A stretch of 24,554 nucleotides of DNA from Welwitschia mirabilis (Eukaryota > Gnetophyta > Gnetopsida > Welwitschiales). The stretch lies in NCBI GenBank assembly GCA_051453625.1, contig JBOZIK010000001.1:191539685-191564238 (forward strand), given 5' to 3'. The notes under the pieces are model-generated. The model worked only from the letters and a program-made list of their open reading frames with translations, had not been told where the DNA came from and did not search any database. Each line of letters starts with the position of its first letter. Within the stretch, counting starts at the first letter, position 1. Of this stretch, positions 1 to 11,446 are shown in pieces. The translations under genes were made by a program, and so were the position numbers.

Positions 1-72
<72 letters not shown>
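1..72. repeat. (CT)n microsatellite, about 36 units
   Basis: The first 72 bases are an uninterrupted CT dinucleotide run ((GA)n on the other strand). It touches the window edge, so its true length is unknown. It lies just before the first recognisable LINE sequence. Confidence 0.98.
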
Positions 73-77
<5 letters not shown>

Positions 78-179
78 GAGTTTTTGTTATTTTAAGTATT
101 TAATATTTTAGCTATAGGTTTGTAATTTTTCTTTCATGGATTAGTTTGACATTCAAAAGTGTTTACTACAAAACTATTA
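73..179. other. AT-rich spacer between microsatellite and LINE endonuclease
   Basis: No coding similarity is clear here. It may be the decayed start of the LINE endonuclease domain, since in-frame-like fragments begin only near 180. The N-terminal endonuclease motifs expected of a LINE ORF2 are not visible. Confidence 0.4.
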
Positions 180-829
180 AGGGGTGAGGTAGGGTTATTA
201 TTTTGGCTTCTTCTACTAGATTTCACATATTCTTTCTTTTCAGTTACATCCTAAATAGAGGTCTTATTGGATCACTCTTTACAACCCAACTAGTATGTTT
301 GGCATCTGTTTCATTTATGCATTGAAGTAAATGAAAGTAAGAAATCAACTTCAAATGGACTTCTCTCACATATTACCTTTTATTCCTTAGTTCTTTGATT
401 GATATTTTAATATGCTTAAGTCCTTTTTAAACATGATTGGTGGAGATGTTTTTCTTTGCATATTATTGAGATAGATGCTTGAGGATAGCTCAAAAATAAA
501 TTTTATCTCCTAGACATAATATCTTAATCTTTTCTAATTTTATAACATCATTTTACTTTAGGTAATTTTTGAAATAATAAGTAAAGAATTTATGATATCC
601 TTAATGGATTTGATTATCTACTCTTTTATTTTGGAACCTGAATCCAGCAATGAAAGTTTTAGGCATGGCTATTTTGTCAGATCATTCTTCTATCTAAGAT
701 TTTATTAAATTTGTAGGTTTAATTTAAAGAGGTTGATGACCTTTATTTACGCTCAATACAAGGTGATATGACTACCCTACTAAGAAGAAAACTCTTACTA
801 CATTATGTAATACAGAGCCTAGAGCTTTT
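180..829 (+). pseudogene. LINE ORF2, endonuclease part (5' fragment, interrupted)
   Basis: This is a decayed apurinic/apyrimidinic-type endonuclease domain of a plant L1-like LINE. Visible blocks are ICFIYAL followed, after a stop, by MKVRNQLQMDFSHILPF near 302-385, which corresponds to the 'YAP....R..LW..L' stretch. IGGD near 432-450 corresponds to the GDFN active-site block. AILSDHSSI near 665-695 corresponds to the conserved SDH block. Stops and small frame shifts break the frame. The domain stops where a Copia LTR begins, and its continuation (linker plus reverse transcriptase) resumes at 6802. ORF1 and the start of the endonuclease are not seen. The family assignment rests on motif order, read by eye. 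Confidence 0.72.
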
Positions 830-1691
830 AGATATCAATAGAACCTTTGTATTCTTCTTAATTAAAATCATTATAGAAATTGTATAAAGTTTATGCTACA
901 AGTCAATATAAAATACACATTTAAAAAACATAAAAAATGCTTTCTAATAATGAAATTCTTTGGCTAAGAGATCTATCTATGCATTTAGATCATCAAATTC
1001 TCTTCAAAATGAATTTAAATCTTAAAATTCATCATTCTTTCATGGTCATTTAACAAATAGAAAAGCCTTTCTCTTCTAGATGGAATGATAAAATAACATC
1101 ATCAAATGCTCAAATGAGATCTTGAATCTTAAAAAAATTAATAACTTTAATTAAATTTCATAAACATGACTTAAATCCTCTTTTAATTTACTAAAAGTTA
1201 CTTTCATTTTAATACCATAACAAAATCCTTAATAGATCCAATCTATTAATATTTAAACATAAACATATTTCATCATAAAATGAGTGGAATTGAAGAATAA
1301 AGCATGACTAATCACACATCATTAAACATACTAAACTATGCCTTAAAGTTAAAGCTAAAATAAAGTAGACATGAGTCTTTCAAGCATAAATGAAGCATAG
1401 AAAAATGAGTCTCCAATATAGCAATTTTCATTTATTCCTTGTAAGAGCTATTAATCTTCTTAAAAAATGTACCTCTATACATCCTTTTGTAATTGGAGTG
1501 GATGACATTTCATTTCATCTCAACAATGTGGGATAATTTGCATTAATTTTTTTAAAACATATTTTCCTATAACCTATGTTGACACAATAGGGAAAAGAAG
1601 AACTATTTAACTAATTGAAATAAAGACATAGATCCAACAAAAATAATAAATGTAAGGTAATGTTGGTCATAGCAAAACACAAATTATGATA
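830..1691 (-). repeat. 3' LTR of Copia element 1
   Basis: This is a direct repeat of 5895-6801. Matching blocks include the TTTGTATTCTTCTTAA stretch near 846, the 'GAGATCTTGAATCTT' stretch near 1116 and the ACAAATTATGATA end at 1679-1691. The two copies differ by many substitutions and small indels, so the insertion is old. A purine tract abuts its inner edge, as expected for a 3' LTR on the minus strand. Confidence 0.88.
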
Positions 1692-1701
1692 ATTCCTCCT
1701 T
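1692..1701 (-). promoter_or_regulatory. Polypurine tract of Copia element 1
   Basis: Read on the minus strand this is AAGGAGGAAT, directly next to the LTR start (TATCATAATTTGTG). In LTR elements a polypurine tract in this position primes plus-strand DNA synthesis. Its position confirms the minus-strand orientation. Confidence 0.75.
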
Positions 1702-1765
1702 GATGTGATTAAAACTAGTATTTTTAACTTGAATCAAGTTTATCCTTAATAAGAAATACTTGATC

Positions 1766-3150
1766 TTAAATTAAGTTAGCCTCTTTGTCATGATATCTAC
1801 ACAGTTTTATTGAGTTCATAATATACTTGAGCCTTACAATTACTTTCTTTACTTTATCCTTGATGATATAGTATTGAATTTCAATGTGCTTTGACTTCTT
1901 ATGAAGAGTGTACTCTTGAGAAAGTAGGATGGCTAGTATGTTATCCATATATATCAATTGGTCTCTTTACATTAATTTGTAGATGTTTAAACAATTTTAA
2001 GATCTATTACACATGTTTCAAGACATCTATGCATTACACATGTTTGAAGACATCTATCATAGAAACATATTTAACCTTAGTTAATGACAAAAAAACAACT
2101 GAGGTTTGTTTTTTTTTTTTAATTTACAATAAACTAGATTCTTTTCATGAAACATTATGAAACTTGAGGATAATTTTCTATCAGTTGGACTTGTACCCTA
2201 ATTCTCATAAAAAAAACAATGTAATTTTCCATCTTATTTTCAAACTTTAAGCCATAATTTAAAGATCTCAATGCATACCTTAGAATATGATTTAAAGCAA
2301 GTAGATGACTTTCTTTAGGTTTAACCATAAATCTACTAATAAAAAAATTTGCAATCTTTATGTATGATCTAGTATGGAAACGAAATCTAGGAGATATGAT
2401 TATACTTTTATATAGAGAAGCATTAACTCTTCTTGAATTATCTTTGTAATTAATTTTTAAATTATACATGAAGTCTATCCTTATTCATAATGGCTTGCAA
2501 AAATTTATTTTGAAGTATTAGTATATGATTTTCATCTTGATGAACTTAAGTATCAACAAAGTAATTCTTCATCTCAAATCCTAATATCATCTCCTTTTTA
2601 AATTCATCAATTATCTTTTAAAAAAAGGCAAAGAATACAATATCATTAACATAGAGATAAATCATAATGAACTTATCATTATCATGTTTGAAATATAATG
2701 TGGACTTTGAAATGCATGATTTCTAGCTCATTTTAATAAGATGATCATTGATTCTCTTAATCCAAACCCTTTGATCTTACTTTAACCCATAGAGGGCCTT
2801 TTTCAACATGTAAACCTTGTCTCTTATCCCTTAATAAGTATCCTTCACACTAGAAAATGTACATTTCCTCTTCTGAATATCAATTGAAGAATGCACTATT
2901 TACATCCATTTGAATTATCTTTTTACACCATGTATAACCAATGAAATCATTAATTTGATTATTTTAGATCTTACCATTGGTGTAAATATCTCTTCTCAAT
3001 CATAATGTTTCTTTTGTTCTAACCTCTATCTATTATCCTTGCTTTGTAATGAATAATATTACAAATTTCATCATTTTTTGCTTTATAAATCCATTTTAAA
3101 TTAATTATCTACTTATCTTTTGGCCTCTTAACTAGCTCCCATGTGTCATT
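1766..3150 (-). pseudogene. Copia reverse transcriptase and RNase H (decayed)
   Basis: On the minus strand the RT begins with TWELVKRPKDK (3144 downward), then KWIYKAKNDE and YKARI, then QMDVNSAF-like residues near 2900. KKALYGLK lies at about 2781-2804, followed by a stop, then VWIKRI. The catalytic box reads IYLYVND with YVND at 2642-2653, where functional Copia RT has YVDD, so one catalytic aspartate is replaced by asparagine. The RNase H end reads SKHIEIQYYIIKDKV near 1850-1905. Several stops and frame shifts interrupt the frame. A 27-bp in-register tandem duplication lies at 2009-2062. It is the downstream part of the Pol polyprotein, between integrase and the polypurine tract. Confidence 0.9.
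2009..2062. repeat. 27-bp tandem duplication inside RNase H remnant
   Basis: ACACATGTTT[C/G]AAGACATCTAT is repeated at 2009 and 2036, so the period is exactly 27 bp. The copies differ at the eleventh base and near the end. A period divisible by three would have kept the Pol frame. Confidence 0.85.
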
Positions 3151-3399
3151 ATTCATAATGTCTATCATTTATTTATTATTTCCTCTTTCCAAATAGGAGA
3201 CACAATTGCTTTATCAACTAAATTTGGCTTATTTGTTAAAGTTGAATAAGAAACATAGGTATCATTTACTAGATTTCTTATAAATATTCTATTAAAATTT
3301 TAATCAAGCATTTAACTTAAAGAATGATCCCATGAGAATTTTAATGAAATTTGAGGTTGAAATAGGTGTCTTTTAGCTATGATTATTCTCTTCATCTAA

Positions 3400-4260
3400 G
3401 AAGATTTTAATCAAAAACTTGAATTTATTAAATCTTACATCCCTTAAAATGATGTATTTATTTCTAATGCACTTAAAACAATGATAATATCATATCCAAT
3501 AAAAATGCATTTTTCGCTTCTTGCATCTAGCTTTAATATTAAGTTATTTGAAATGTGAACTCAACATATGTAGTTAAATATTTTCAAATGAGATAATAAT
3601 AGTGCCTTTTTAAAAATAAGCTCATAAGATCTTTTACTTTGATTTGCAAATGTAATTACTTTATTGAAAACATAATTTGCTATAGTAATAGCCTCACCTA
3701 ATAGGTATTTGGCAGCTTGGCTTAAAGTAGTAAACATCTGACCATTTCTTGAATAATTCCATTTTTATTTTCTACTGTTTCATTATATTAAAGAGAGTTG
3801 ACACATGTGGTCTATGTTTGAATGTCACATTCATCAAAAAATTGCATAAATTATTCACTCATAAATTCATCCTTTTGTCATTCCTAAGCTTTGTTTTTCA
3901 TATCCAACTAATTTTCAAATTTTTTCAAAAATATTTGAAAGTGGAGAAAGCTTTATCTTTTGCATTTAGTAATAAAAACCAAGCATATCTTAAATAATCA
4001 TATAAAATAACCATAAAATACCGAAAGCCTTAGCATGTAAACGCTTGTATTGGCTTATCAAGAACTATGTGAACTAGTTCCAATGGTTTTGTCTTTCCCC
4101 CAATTAATGTATTATGTAGACTTGCCTTTGTTTTACCTTGAAATCATGTTTTATATAAGTCATTTGGAATGGAGAAGAATTTGATTCCTGACACACTTTT
4201 ATCCTTTGTCATCTTCATGATATTTTTATATGTATGATGGCCTAACCTCATATGCCATAA
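3400..4260 (-). pseudogene. Copia integrase with GAG-pre-integrase zinc finger (decayed)
   Basis: On the minus strand the segment opens with LWHMRLGHHTYKNIMKM (4260 downward), the His part of the integrase zinc finger. KPLELVH near 4095-4070 and GFRYFMVIL.DYLRYAWF near 4030-3975 mark the positions of the first two catalytic acidic residues. NETVENKNGIIQEMVRCLLL near 3770-3715 and NYVFNKVI are the usual Copia core end. KLDARSEKCIFIGYD near 3540-3490 is the diagnostic C-terminal block of Copia integrases. At least four stops are visible. The fragment lies between protease and RT, the Copia order. Confidence 0.9.
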
Positions 4261-4471
4261 AATTGAATTATGTTTGATTAAAAAAAATAGAGGAATTAAT
4301 TCTTACTTTTTTTTTTCTTATTATTCACCTAAGAAAACTAATGAAAAAAATTGATTTGACAACCTTTTAAGATTACATGTAAAGCCTTGATTATCTCTAA
4401 TTATGAAACTAGCCTTATTCAATAAATGTTTTATTTCTTTTAGCATCGTTTGTTTAATAGAGAAAATAGAA

Positions 4472-4705
4472 TTAGACAACTTTAGAATAACAAACATCAT
4501 GCACACTAATGGACCTATCATCATTCAAGGTAAGCTTGATATCACCAATGCCTCCAACTTTAATGAATATAACAACTTCTACCTTAATAGATACTAAATC
4601 CAAGGGTCTAAAATTTTGAAACATGTCTCTATGAGGTGTTGTGTGATTAGAGTAGCCACTATTCATAACCCATGTAAAAGAACCAAAAGGTTCTATAGAA
4701 ACCAT
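4472..4705 (-). pseudogene. Copia aspartic protease remnant
   Basis: A 77-codon open stretch on the minus strand contains FTWVMNSGYSNHTTP near 4675-4630, then GGIGDIKLTL and VHDVCYSKVV. This matches the retroviral-type protease of Copia elements, whose active site is DSG(A/C)S.H. Here the catalytic aspartate is asparagine (NSG at about 4655-4663), so the enzyme would be inactive. It follows the gag zinc knuckle at 4844-4885 and precedes the integrase. Confidence 0.88.
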
Positions 4706-4843
4706 TGCTATAAAATTTAAAGGCCCTTCTTAAATGCCTTTTTCTTTATCATTTTAAACCTATGAATAAGTTTAAGTACCATCATCTTATATTTGAGATG
4801 TTTCTTTATAAATTAATAAAGAAGGAAAACTAATATTCCACTA

Positions 4844-5700
4844 GCATTTGTCATCAGTGTAATCTAATATTTTGCAATTTATACACTAAATCTAGTTTTG
4901 TTTCTGATTTGAAGGTTAACCATATGATTAAGGATTATTGTAAGAAAACTTTCTTCTTATTCTAAAACTATGTTGTCTTCTATGTCTTTGGTTTGAGCCT
5001 CTTCCTCTTTCTTAGTTTATGAAATTTTAATTACCTCATTTAAAATTTTGAGAATTTTGTATATGTTGAGGTCCTTGGTATTTATAACCTATTCTTCCTT
5101 TACCTTTATTATTTCATCTTCCTCTAGCATGTTGATTTCTAGCTAAGAATGCATTATCATTTAAGTTATCACATATTTTTAGATCCTCTAAGGTATTTAA
5201 TTAAGCAACTAAATCATCAATAGCATAAGAGTTAAAATCTTTGGTTTGAAGAGTGATGATCATACATTATTTATATTTATAATTATTATAGAATACTTAA
5301 ATTAAATTATTAATCTTTTACCTAGTACTAAGTTCATAATTATATTCATCTAAATTTCTTAAAGCTATATACATCCTATGAACAAAAGACTTAAGTGATT
5401 CATCTATTTACATTTAAATATTATTAAATTATTTCCTATACCTTATTTGTTTGATATATCTATTTTTAACTATGCCTTTGAATTCTACTTGGAGTTGATT
5501 CCAACACTTCTTTGATGTGCTTTTGATAATGATTCTTATATCAATTACTTTTAAGACAAAAGTACATATTATCATTTTGGCTAGTGCATATGCCTATGAT
5601 TTATTTTACATTTCCTTTTCTGTTATTGGTTTAATACATTCAAATTTAGAGGATATAAAAATCCATTTTTTACCATATTTAACACTCATTGGTTTGTAAA
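4844..5700 (-). pseudogene. Copia gag (nucleocapsid part) with mutated zinc knuckle
   Basis: The minus strand encodes a decayed gag. KKCWNQLQVEFKG lies near 5520-5480 and LKSFVHRMYIALRNLDEYNYEL near 5390-5325. A Gln/Asn/Arg/Gly-rich stretch with QHARGR and RGRGSNQRH repeats runs from about 5120 to 4980. The zinc knuckle at 4844-4885 reads CINCKILDYTDDKC. It keeps the exact CX2CX4HX4C spacing, but the histidine is tyrosine, a single C-to-T change. Many stops make the frame non-functional. The gag start is not identifiable; 5700-5880 is the presumed leader. Confidence 0.8.
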
Positions 5701-5883
5701 AAAGAATACATCAAGTTTGAATAGTATGAAAAATACGTAGATCCATTAAAAATTAGAGAACATTTCAAACTTTCTTTGGTCATTATTTTCAAATTAATAA
5801 ATGACACAAACATGATTTTAATCAAGAAGTACCAACTAACCTTATTCTTATAGTAGATGAATAATGTTATTTAATTTTTTATA

Positions 5884-5894
5884 CTTTGATACCA
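5884..5894 (-). promoter_or_regulatory. Primer-binding site (initiator-Met tRNA type)
   Basis: On the minus strand this reads TGGTATCAAAG, directly next to the LTR end. It matches the plant TGGTATCAGAGC primer site at most positions. The first seven bases recur 43 bp away as part of a tandem duplication. Confidence 0.8.
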
Positions 5895-5973
5895 CTTTGT
5901 GAATGAAAGCTTTGTATTCTTCTTAAGTAAGATACCACTTTATGAATGAAAGCTTTGTATTCTTCTTAAGTAA
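5888..5973. repeat. 43-bp tandem duplication of the LTR end and primer-site start
   Basis: Two adjacent 43-bp units (5888-5930 and 5931-5973) both read gataccacttt[g/a]tgaatg... through ...cttcttaagtaa. They differ at only one position. Each unit holds the last 36 bp of the 5' LTR plus the first 7 bp of the primer site. The 3' LTR has only one copy. Confidence 0.93.
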
Positions 5974-6801
5974 AATCACTATAGAAACTTTGTAGATATA
6001 TATGCTATAAGTCACTATAATAACTCCTTCAAAAAACACAAAAACTTATTTTTAATAATGAAATGCTTTTGCTAAGACATCTATCTATACATCTATAACA
6101 TTAAATTCTCTTCAAAAATGAATTTAATGCTTAAATTTCATCATTCTTTCATAATCTTTTAACAAATATGGAAATATTTCTCTTATAAATGAAATGACAA
6201 AATAATGAATTCAAATGCTGAAATGAGATCTTAAATCTTTAACAATTGTAGAAATTTGATTAAATTTCAAAAACATGATTTAAATCCTTTTTCACTTACT
6301 AAAACATTCTTTTTTTAACATAATAATAAGATGTTTAACAGATCTCATCTATTAATATTTAAATCTAGAAGTATTAAATAATAAAATAAGGGTAAAATTA
6401 AATAATAAAGCATGATCAAGTATAAATCATTAAGAATATTGAATCATGTTTCAAATTTAAAGTTGAAATGGAGCACACATAAGTCTTTTGAGCATAAATG
6501 AAGCATAATAAAATGAGTTTTTAATTTGACAGCTTTTCATTCATTTATTTCAAGAGGTCTTAATTTTCATATAAAATATGCTTCTGTACATGCTTTTATA
6601 GTTGGAGTGGATGATATTCCATTTTATCTTATCAATGGAGGATAATTACCTTCCTTTTTTTAAAAACATATTTTCTTATAACCTATGTTGACATAATGAA
6701 AAAAATAAATAACTATTTAACTACTTAAAAAAAATACATAGATTAAACAAAAACAACAAATGCAATGTACTGTTGGTTACATCATATCACAAATTATGAT
6801 A
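5895..6801 (-). repeat. 5' LTR of Copia element 1
   Basis: This is a direct repeat of 830-1691. It starts next to the primer-binding site and ends in the shared ACAAATTATGATA at 6789-6801. Without the 43-bp internal duplication its length is about 864 bp, close to the other LTR. The promoter of the element would lie here, reading toward lower coordinates; I see no TATA box I would defend. Confidence 0.88.
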
Positions 6802-9800
6802 CTAGCCACATAACATGGATTAGTTTGAGCATTTCACTTTATATAAAGTTTGGAATTATGCTTGTTATATGGCAAAATAAGAAGCTTCATAAGAGAGATC
6901 TTCATTCTAATTGGCTATGAAGAAAATTTTATATTTAAATAGATAATTGGGTACTAATCCTTTTAATTTTGAGCTTTAAGCTATGCTTACTAAAGCTAGG
7001 GTGACTCAACAGAACTTGAAGGTTTATCAATATGAGAGTGCACTTATAAAACTAAGGATTTGATGGTTATAAACTTAAGATGATAATTCTAAAGAATGTT
7101 TTAAATTTTTGAATAATTTAAATAGTAGATCTCTAATTAGTACTTTGGTGTTTAATGGCTAGATAATTTATAATAATAATGAAATCCTCATTTTTAAGAA
7201 TTTTTACACTATATTCCAAGTAATACCTATTAGCCATGATAAGTTTGGTTAACTCTTTTCATTTATTTCTTCATTGGTTACTATTTAAATATTTGATGCT
7301 AACATTACTCTCACAGAATTAAAAGAAGCTTGTTTTGATATGACCAATGGTAAAACAACTACTTTTAATTATTGTCTAGTGGGATTTGATGAGTAAAATG
7401 GAATACACTAAATTCATGATTATCTTAATGTCATAAAAAAAAGCCATTCATTAGTGATCGATCGATCATCATATTAATAAATGTATTATTTTTTTGTTTT
7501 CTAAATTAGGTAATCCTCTTCTTTTACATAAGTAACATCCTATTACCCTCTTAAATGTTACTTATAAGATTTGGGTTAAGTTCTTAACTTATCAGCTTAA
7601 AAGAATTCTACCCTATATTATTACTACAAAATAGATGAGTTTTATTCTTAGCAAGAATTTCTTTTCAATGTTATGATGTTATGGAAAGTTATTAATGGAT
7701 AATTGATTTAAAACAAGATACCATCTTTATTAAAAAACTTTATTATGCTAAAGCATATGACAAAGTGAAATACAAGTTTATTATATTATGGGTGGAGAAA
7801 GTAAATTTTGAATTACAACTTGTTTAGATGGTGAGATATCTATTTGTAGATGAAAATTCTTATATTACTACTTCCCAAGGAAAAAGTTCTATTTTACTAT
7901 TCATCATTTAGTTAGGCAAAGTTTTCCCTTAGTTTCATACCTTTTCACAATTGTAGTTTATTTTCTCTATCATGTTACTTAACATGATATGTAGCATGGT
8001 TTAGTAAGAATAATTTTTGTAGGTGATGATTCTTACTAGTTATTGAATTTGCATTCTGCTGATGACTCTTTATTCATAGTGGAAAAAGACAAACAATCCA
8101 TCAATCAACTTTTACTTATGTTTAGTAGTATTTTAATTTTAGGAGGTGACATAAAGTGAAAGATTTTAGTTTATTCATGATATATTTTATAGGGAAGTAT
8201 TAAACTTTTAGGCATTTCCTTTTATTTTATGAACCGTCCTCAAATGTTATGGAGTTGGAACTTATAAAGAGTTTATAGAAAAATGGATAAATGAAGGATA
8301 AAATGCATTTCTTCTATAGGCTAGTATTTTGTTTGTAAACCTATCAATACTTATACTCATCTTTATCATTCCTCTTATTGTGCTTCTTTAAGATTTGCAT
8401 ACCTAAAGAAAAAACAACTCCTTAGAATTTTTATTTGGCCTAATGTAGAAGGGGAAAATGGTTTCGTAGAGTTTTTCCTAGAGTATTATGGCTTTGCTTA
8501 AGGAAAAAGGAGGTCTGGGATTTATTAATGTGTATTATTAAGGTATTAGCTTAGTTAAAACATGGGTGATAGAACATTTCACTAGTACTTCTTTAGTTTG
8601 CAATTTACTTTTTCAATAGTATAAGAAATTATTTCTAGAGAACTAAAAGATATGGTAGTACATCAATCTTATAATTTGGTTTTGTCCCCTCTTTTGAGAA
8701 AAAGGTTTAGAAAACTCATGTTTTTAAAAGTATTTAGAAGACTTAGAACATGCTTCATTCCTTTATTTCTTGGGATCAATTAAAGATGTAAAATGAGTTG
8801 CTTTAGTATACTATTTTATCATAGTTTTCAATTTTTCCTATTTATTTGAAAATTATAAATTTAAGACTGACTTCTTGATGGTTTAAATATGGAATAACTT
8901 CATTATAAATCTTACATTTAAAAAAATTAGAGAATATTAGTTGATTTTGTATAAGCTTAAAGAATTTTGCTAGACTACAATAAGTCTCCTATAATCATTC
9001 TTATCATATAAAAGAATTATTTAGAAATATTTCTTACCTAGGATTCCCTTCTCTTTAGTGAAAGCCTACAATTTTTGGCTAAGTGATTTTGATGTTAGAC
9101 CTATCTATAATTGGAAATGGCATGTTCAAAAATAATCTTATCAATGGATCTATTTAATGAATTATATCTAAAAGATTATAATCCTTTTAAAGAGTAAGAA
9201 CTTTATTTGGTATTATATGTTTCAATGACTTTTAATTGGAAATCCTTTACATCATTTGGGATTTTAAACCTAGTTTTTCAGTGTGTGATTAAGAGGATAA
9301 TTTCTTGCATGTTTTTCTCCACTATGTACTCACCAAGAATGCATGGAGTTCTATTCCTTATGTTCTGCCACATATTCTTATTAATTTAGATACATTCTTT
9401 ATTGGTACAACCCTAATTTTAGTGGTGTCTGTACTATTCTTTGGAAAATCATTAGGCAATGCATTCTTTACTTCATTTGGAAATGTAGATGTGACTTACA
9501 CTCTAGGAAACATAATGTATCTACAACTTTCTTTTTTGATAAGTAAGGGAAAACTAATATTATCTGTTTTACTTAATTTCACATCTAGACTCACATTGAA
9601 AAGGTGAAGTTAAAGGCTTACTACCTCATGTAACTTCTTCTATGTTAGTCTTACAATTTTCAAATAAGGGATACTTCTTTTTAAGTTCATTCTACTTTCG
9701 AGATAAAATATCAAGATCATCCCTTTATAGTAAATTAGTACTTTAACTTCTTATTTAATAGTCATTGTAATATCTTTTTATCCTTTATGTATCTATGTTA

Positions 9801-9982
9801 TTTCCTAACTTGTTTCATTTAGAGCTCTTTTAAGTGACTTATCCTCACATTGTTTAATGTATTTTTATTATTTCTATATAGTATAATTTATTTTCTTAGT
9901 TTAATACCCCTATTACTAACCCCTTCTTTCTTGCATCCCCTCACCCCACCTCTCCCAACCCTCCTAATTCCAAAAAAAAAAA
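6802..9982 (+). pseudogene. LINE ORF2, reverse transcriptase and zinc-finger tail (3' fragment)
   Basis: This continues the LINE interrupted at 829. The linker block (AMLTKARVTQQNLKV, then WL...DDNSKECF near 7060-7105) matches the 'WL..GD.NT.FFH' region. The RT follows: NITLTELKEACFDMTNGKTT near 7302-7360, HPITLLNVTYKIWVKFL near 7535-7590, KRILPYIITTK near 7600, YAKAYDKVKYKF at 7744-7780, VRQSFPLVSYLFTIV near 7910-7955, and the catalytic box HSADDSLFIVEKD near 8052-8090. RRVFPRVLWLCLRKKGGLGF near 8465-8523 is the usual post-RT block. A zinc-finger tail remnant, LHVFLHYVLTKNAWSS, lies near 9302-9350. An untranslated CT-rich end and an 11-A tail (9972-9982) close the element. Many stops and frame shifts are present. 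Confidence 0.88.
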
Positions 9983-11446
9983 GGGAAAAATGTAATATTA
10001 TTACATTTGTAGAATAAGATCACATTTGTAAATACTAAAATTCATACCCTGATTATTGTGTTATATAGAACAAACTTGATATATATTTATAACATACTAT
10101 GCATTAAATATATTACTAAACTAGATTTATTTAATAATAATGAGGCATCATACTAATTAGATCATATGAAGCAAGCTTGAAAAAAAGCATGATCAAGCAT
10201 GATATACTACCTTAACTAGAACAAGCATAAGTATATCATAAGTAAGTATAACATCGTATTGTACATAGGGTGGAGTGAGCATATTACATTAAATGGATAG
10301 AAAACAAAAGGGGTTAAGATGCTTAAATTGAATGATTTTTGTGGTTTCCATGGTTTTTATTTGTTAAACAATTAGTAAGACATTTTTCTTATTAGTAAAA
10401 AAGTTAGAGAACAAGAAAAAGATCTTTATAATCATAAGGAAGGAGTACATATGCCTAAAAGGAATTTTTTTAAGTGATAAAGTACAGATTTATAGTTCTT
10501 TAACCCATAAACATAATAGTGGAATCATATGATTGAATGCCAATAACTTTACATGGATGCTTAATAATAATCAAAGATCGCACTTAGATGTAATAAGAGA
10601 AACATAGGATTTTAAATAAAATGAATTTTATTGAGTGTATAATCAAGTTCAATAATGTGACACACACTTACATAATAGAAGAAATTCTAGCTAGGAAGAA
10701 TTTAATTGGCATGTGATGATGATAATACTAAGAGTGATTGCTTATTGTTTGTGCCTGTTATAAGAGAGCTCCTATAAGCTATTATAGAAAATGTTTATCA
10801 ACTTTCAAGTGTGAGCTTGTTAAAGTAATATGCTTGAGATAACATATTTAAGAATATATGCTTTTATATGATATAAATTAAGTAATACATATGACACCAA
10901 AGTAAGAAATGCAAGCTAAGTGCATCATAATAAAATTTATAAAATTGATGAATTTCAATTATTTTAATGCTTAGTTCTTACTATGAATTCTCCTTAATTC
11001 CTATCAATTAACCATTGTTAATGTTAAATCGTTTCTAGATTGATTATGTTATAAGGTTATTGCTATTGACATTATTTAGAACTAAAATTTTACTCTCCAA
11101 CACTCATCTTTAGACTTCTTCATAAAATTCTTTAAATGAAAGAGATCATTTATTATCACTATTAAATATAATTTCTATTCCATTATTACCATTGATAAGT
11201 CTCTTCCATCATTACCATTAATAAGTCTCTATATGACAACTCCTATAGTGTGCCATGGTTTAATCACCAATATTACATAGCAAGAGGGGTTATCATCTTG
11301 GATATTTTGAAATAAAAATTATATTTTATCTTTTGGCCTATTTTAAATGAATTTTTGGATACAATAATTATCATGTAATTCTTAATATTAAATTATAGAG
11401 ATTTTATAACATTAATAATATAAATATAGAAATTTTAGTTATTTAA
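9983..11446. other. Unassigned AT-rich intergenic DNA
   Basis: I see no protein motif, RNA gene or paired terminal repeat here. The only structure is a 26-bp tandem duplication at 11181-11232. It may be older repeat debris beyond recognition by eye. Confidence 0.5.
11181..11232. repeat. 26-bp tandem duplication
   Basis: CAT[T/C]ATTACCATT[G/A]ATAAGTCTCT occurs at 11181 and 11207 with two internal differences. It lies in otherwise unassigned AT-rich DNA. Confidence 0.85.

Larger units (their letters stand above)
830..6801 (-). mobile_element. Full-length, inactive Ty1/Copia LTR retrotransposon inserted in the LINE
   Basis: Two direct repeats of about 862 and 907 bp flank an internal region that reads on the minus strand as primer-binding site, gag, protease, integrase, reverse transcriptase, RNase H and polypurine tract. 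Integrase before RT defines Ty1/Copia. The primer site matches the initiator-Met tRNA type. The coding region is full of stops, many explicable as C-to-T changes, and several catalytic residues are changed, so the element is dead. The outer boundary near 830 is uncertain by about 10 bp. The right flank begins ctagc and the left flank has ctaga a few bases outside, a possible but imperfect 5-bp target duplication. Confidence 0.9.

Noticed and set aside
3749-3997. Plus-strand open frame of 82 codons
   Set aside because: It lies opposite the Copia integrase remnant, which has clear motifs on the minus strand.
7456-7467. GATCGATCGATC short palindrome
   Set aside because: A 12-bp tetranucleotide run inside the LINE; too short to mean anything on its own.
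9207-9607. Plus-strand open frames of 60 and 100 codons
   Set aside because: They are pieces of the LINE zinc-finger tail and 3' end. The longer one partly runs in the true frame (HVFLHYVLTKNAWSS) but is not a separate gene.
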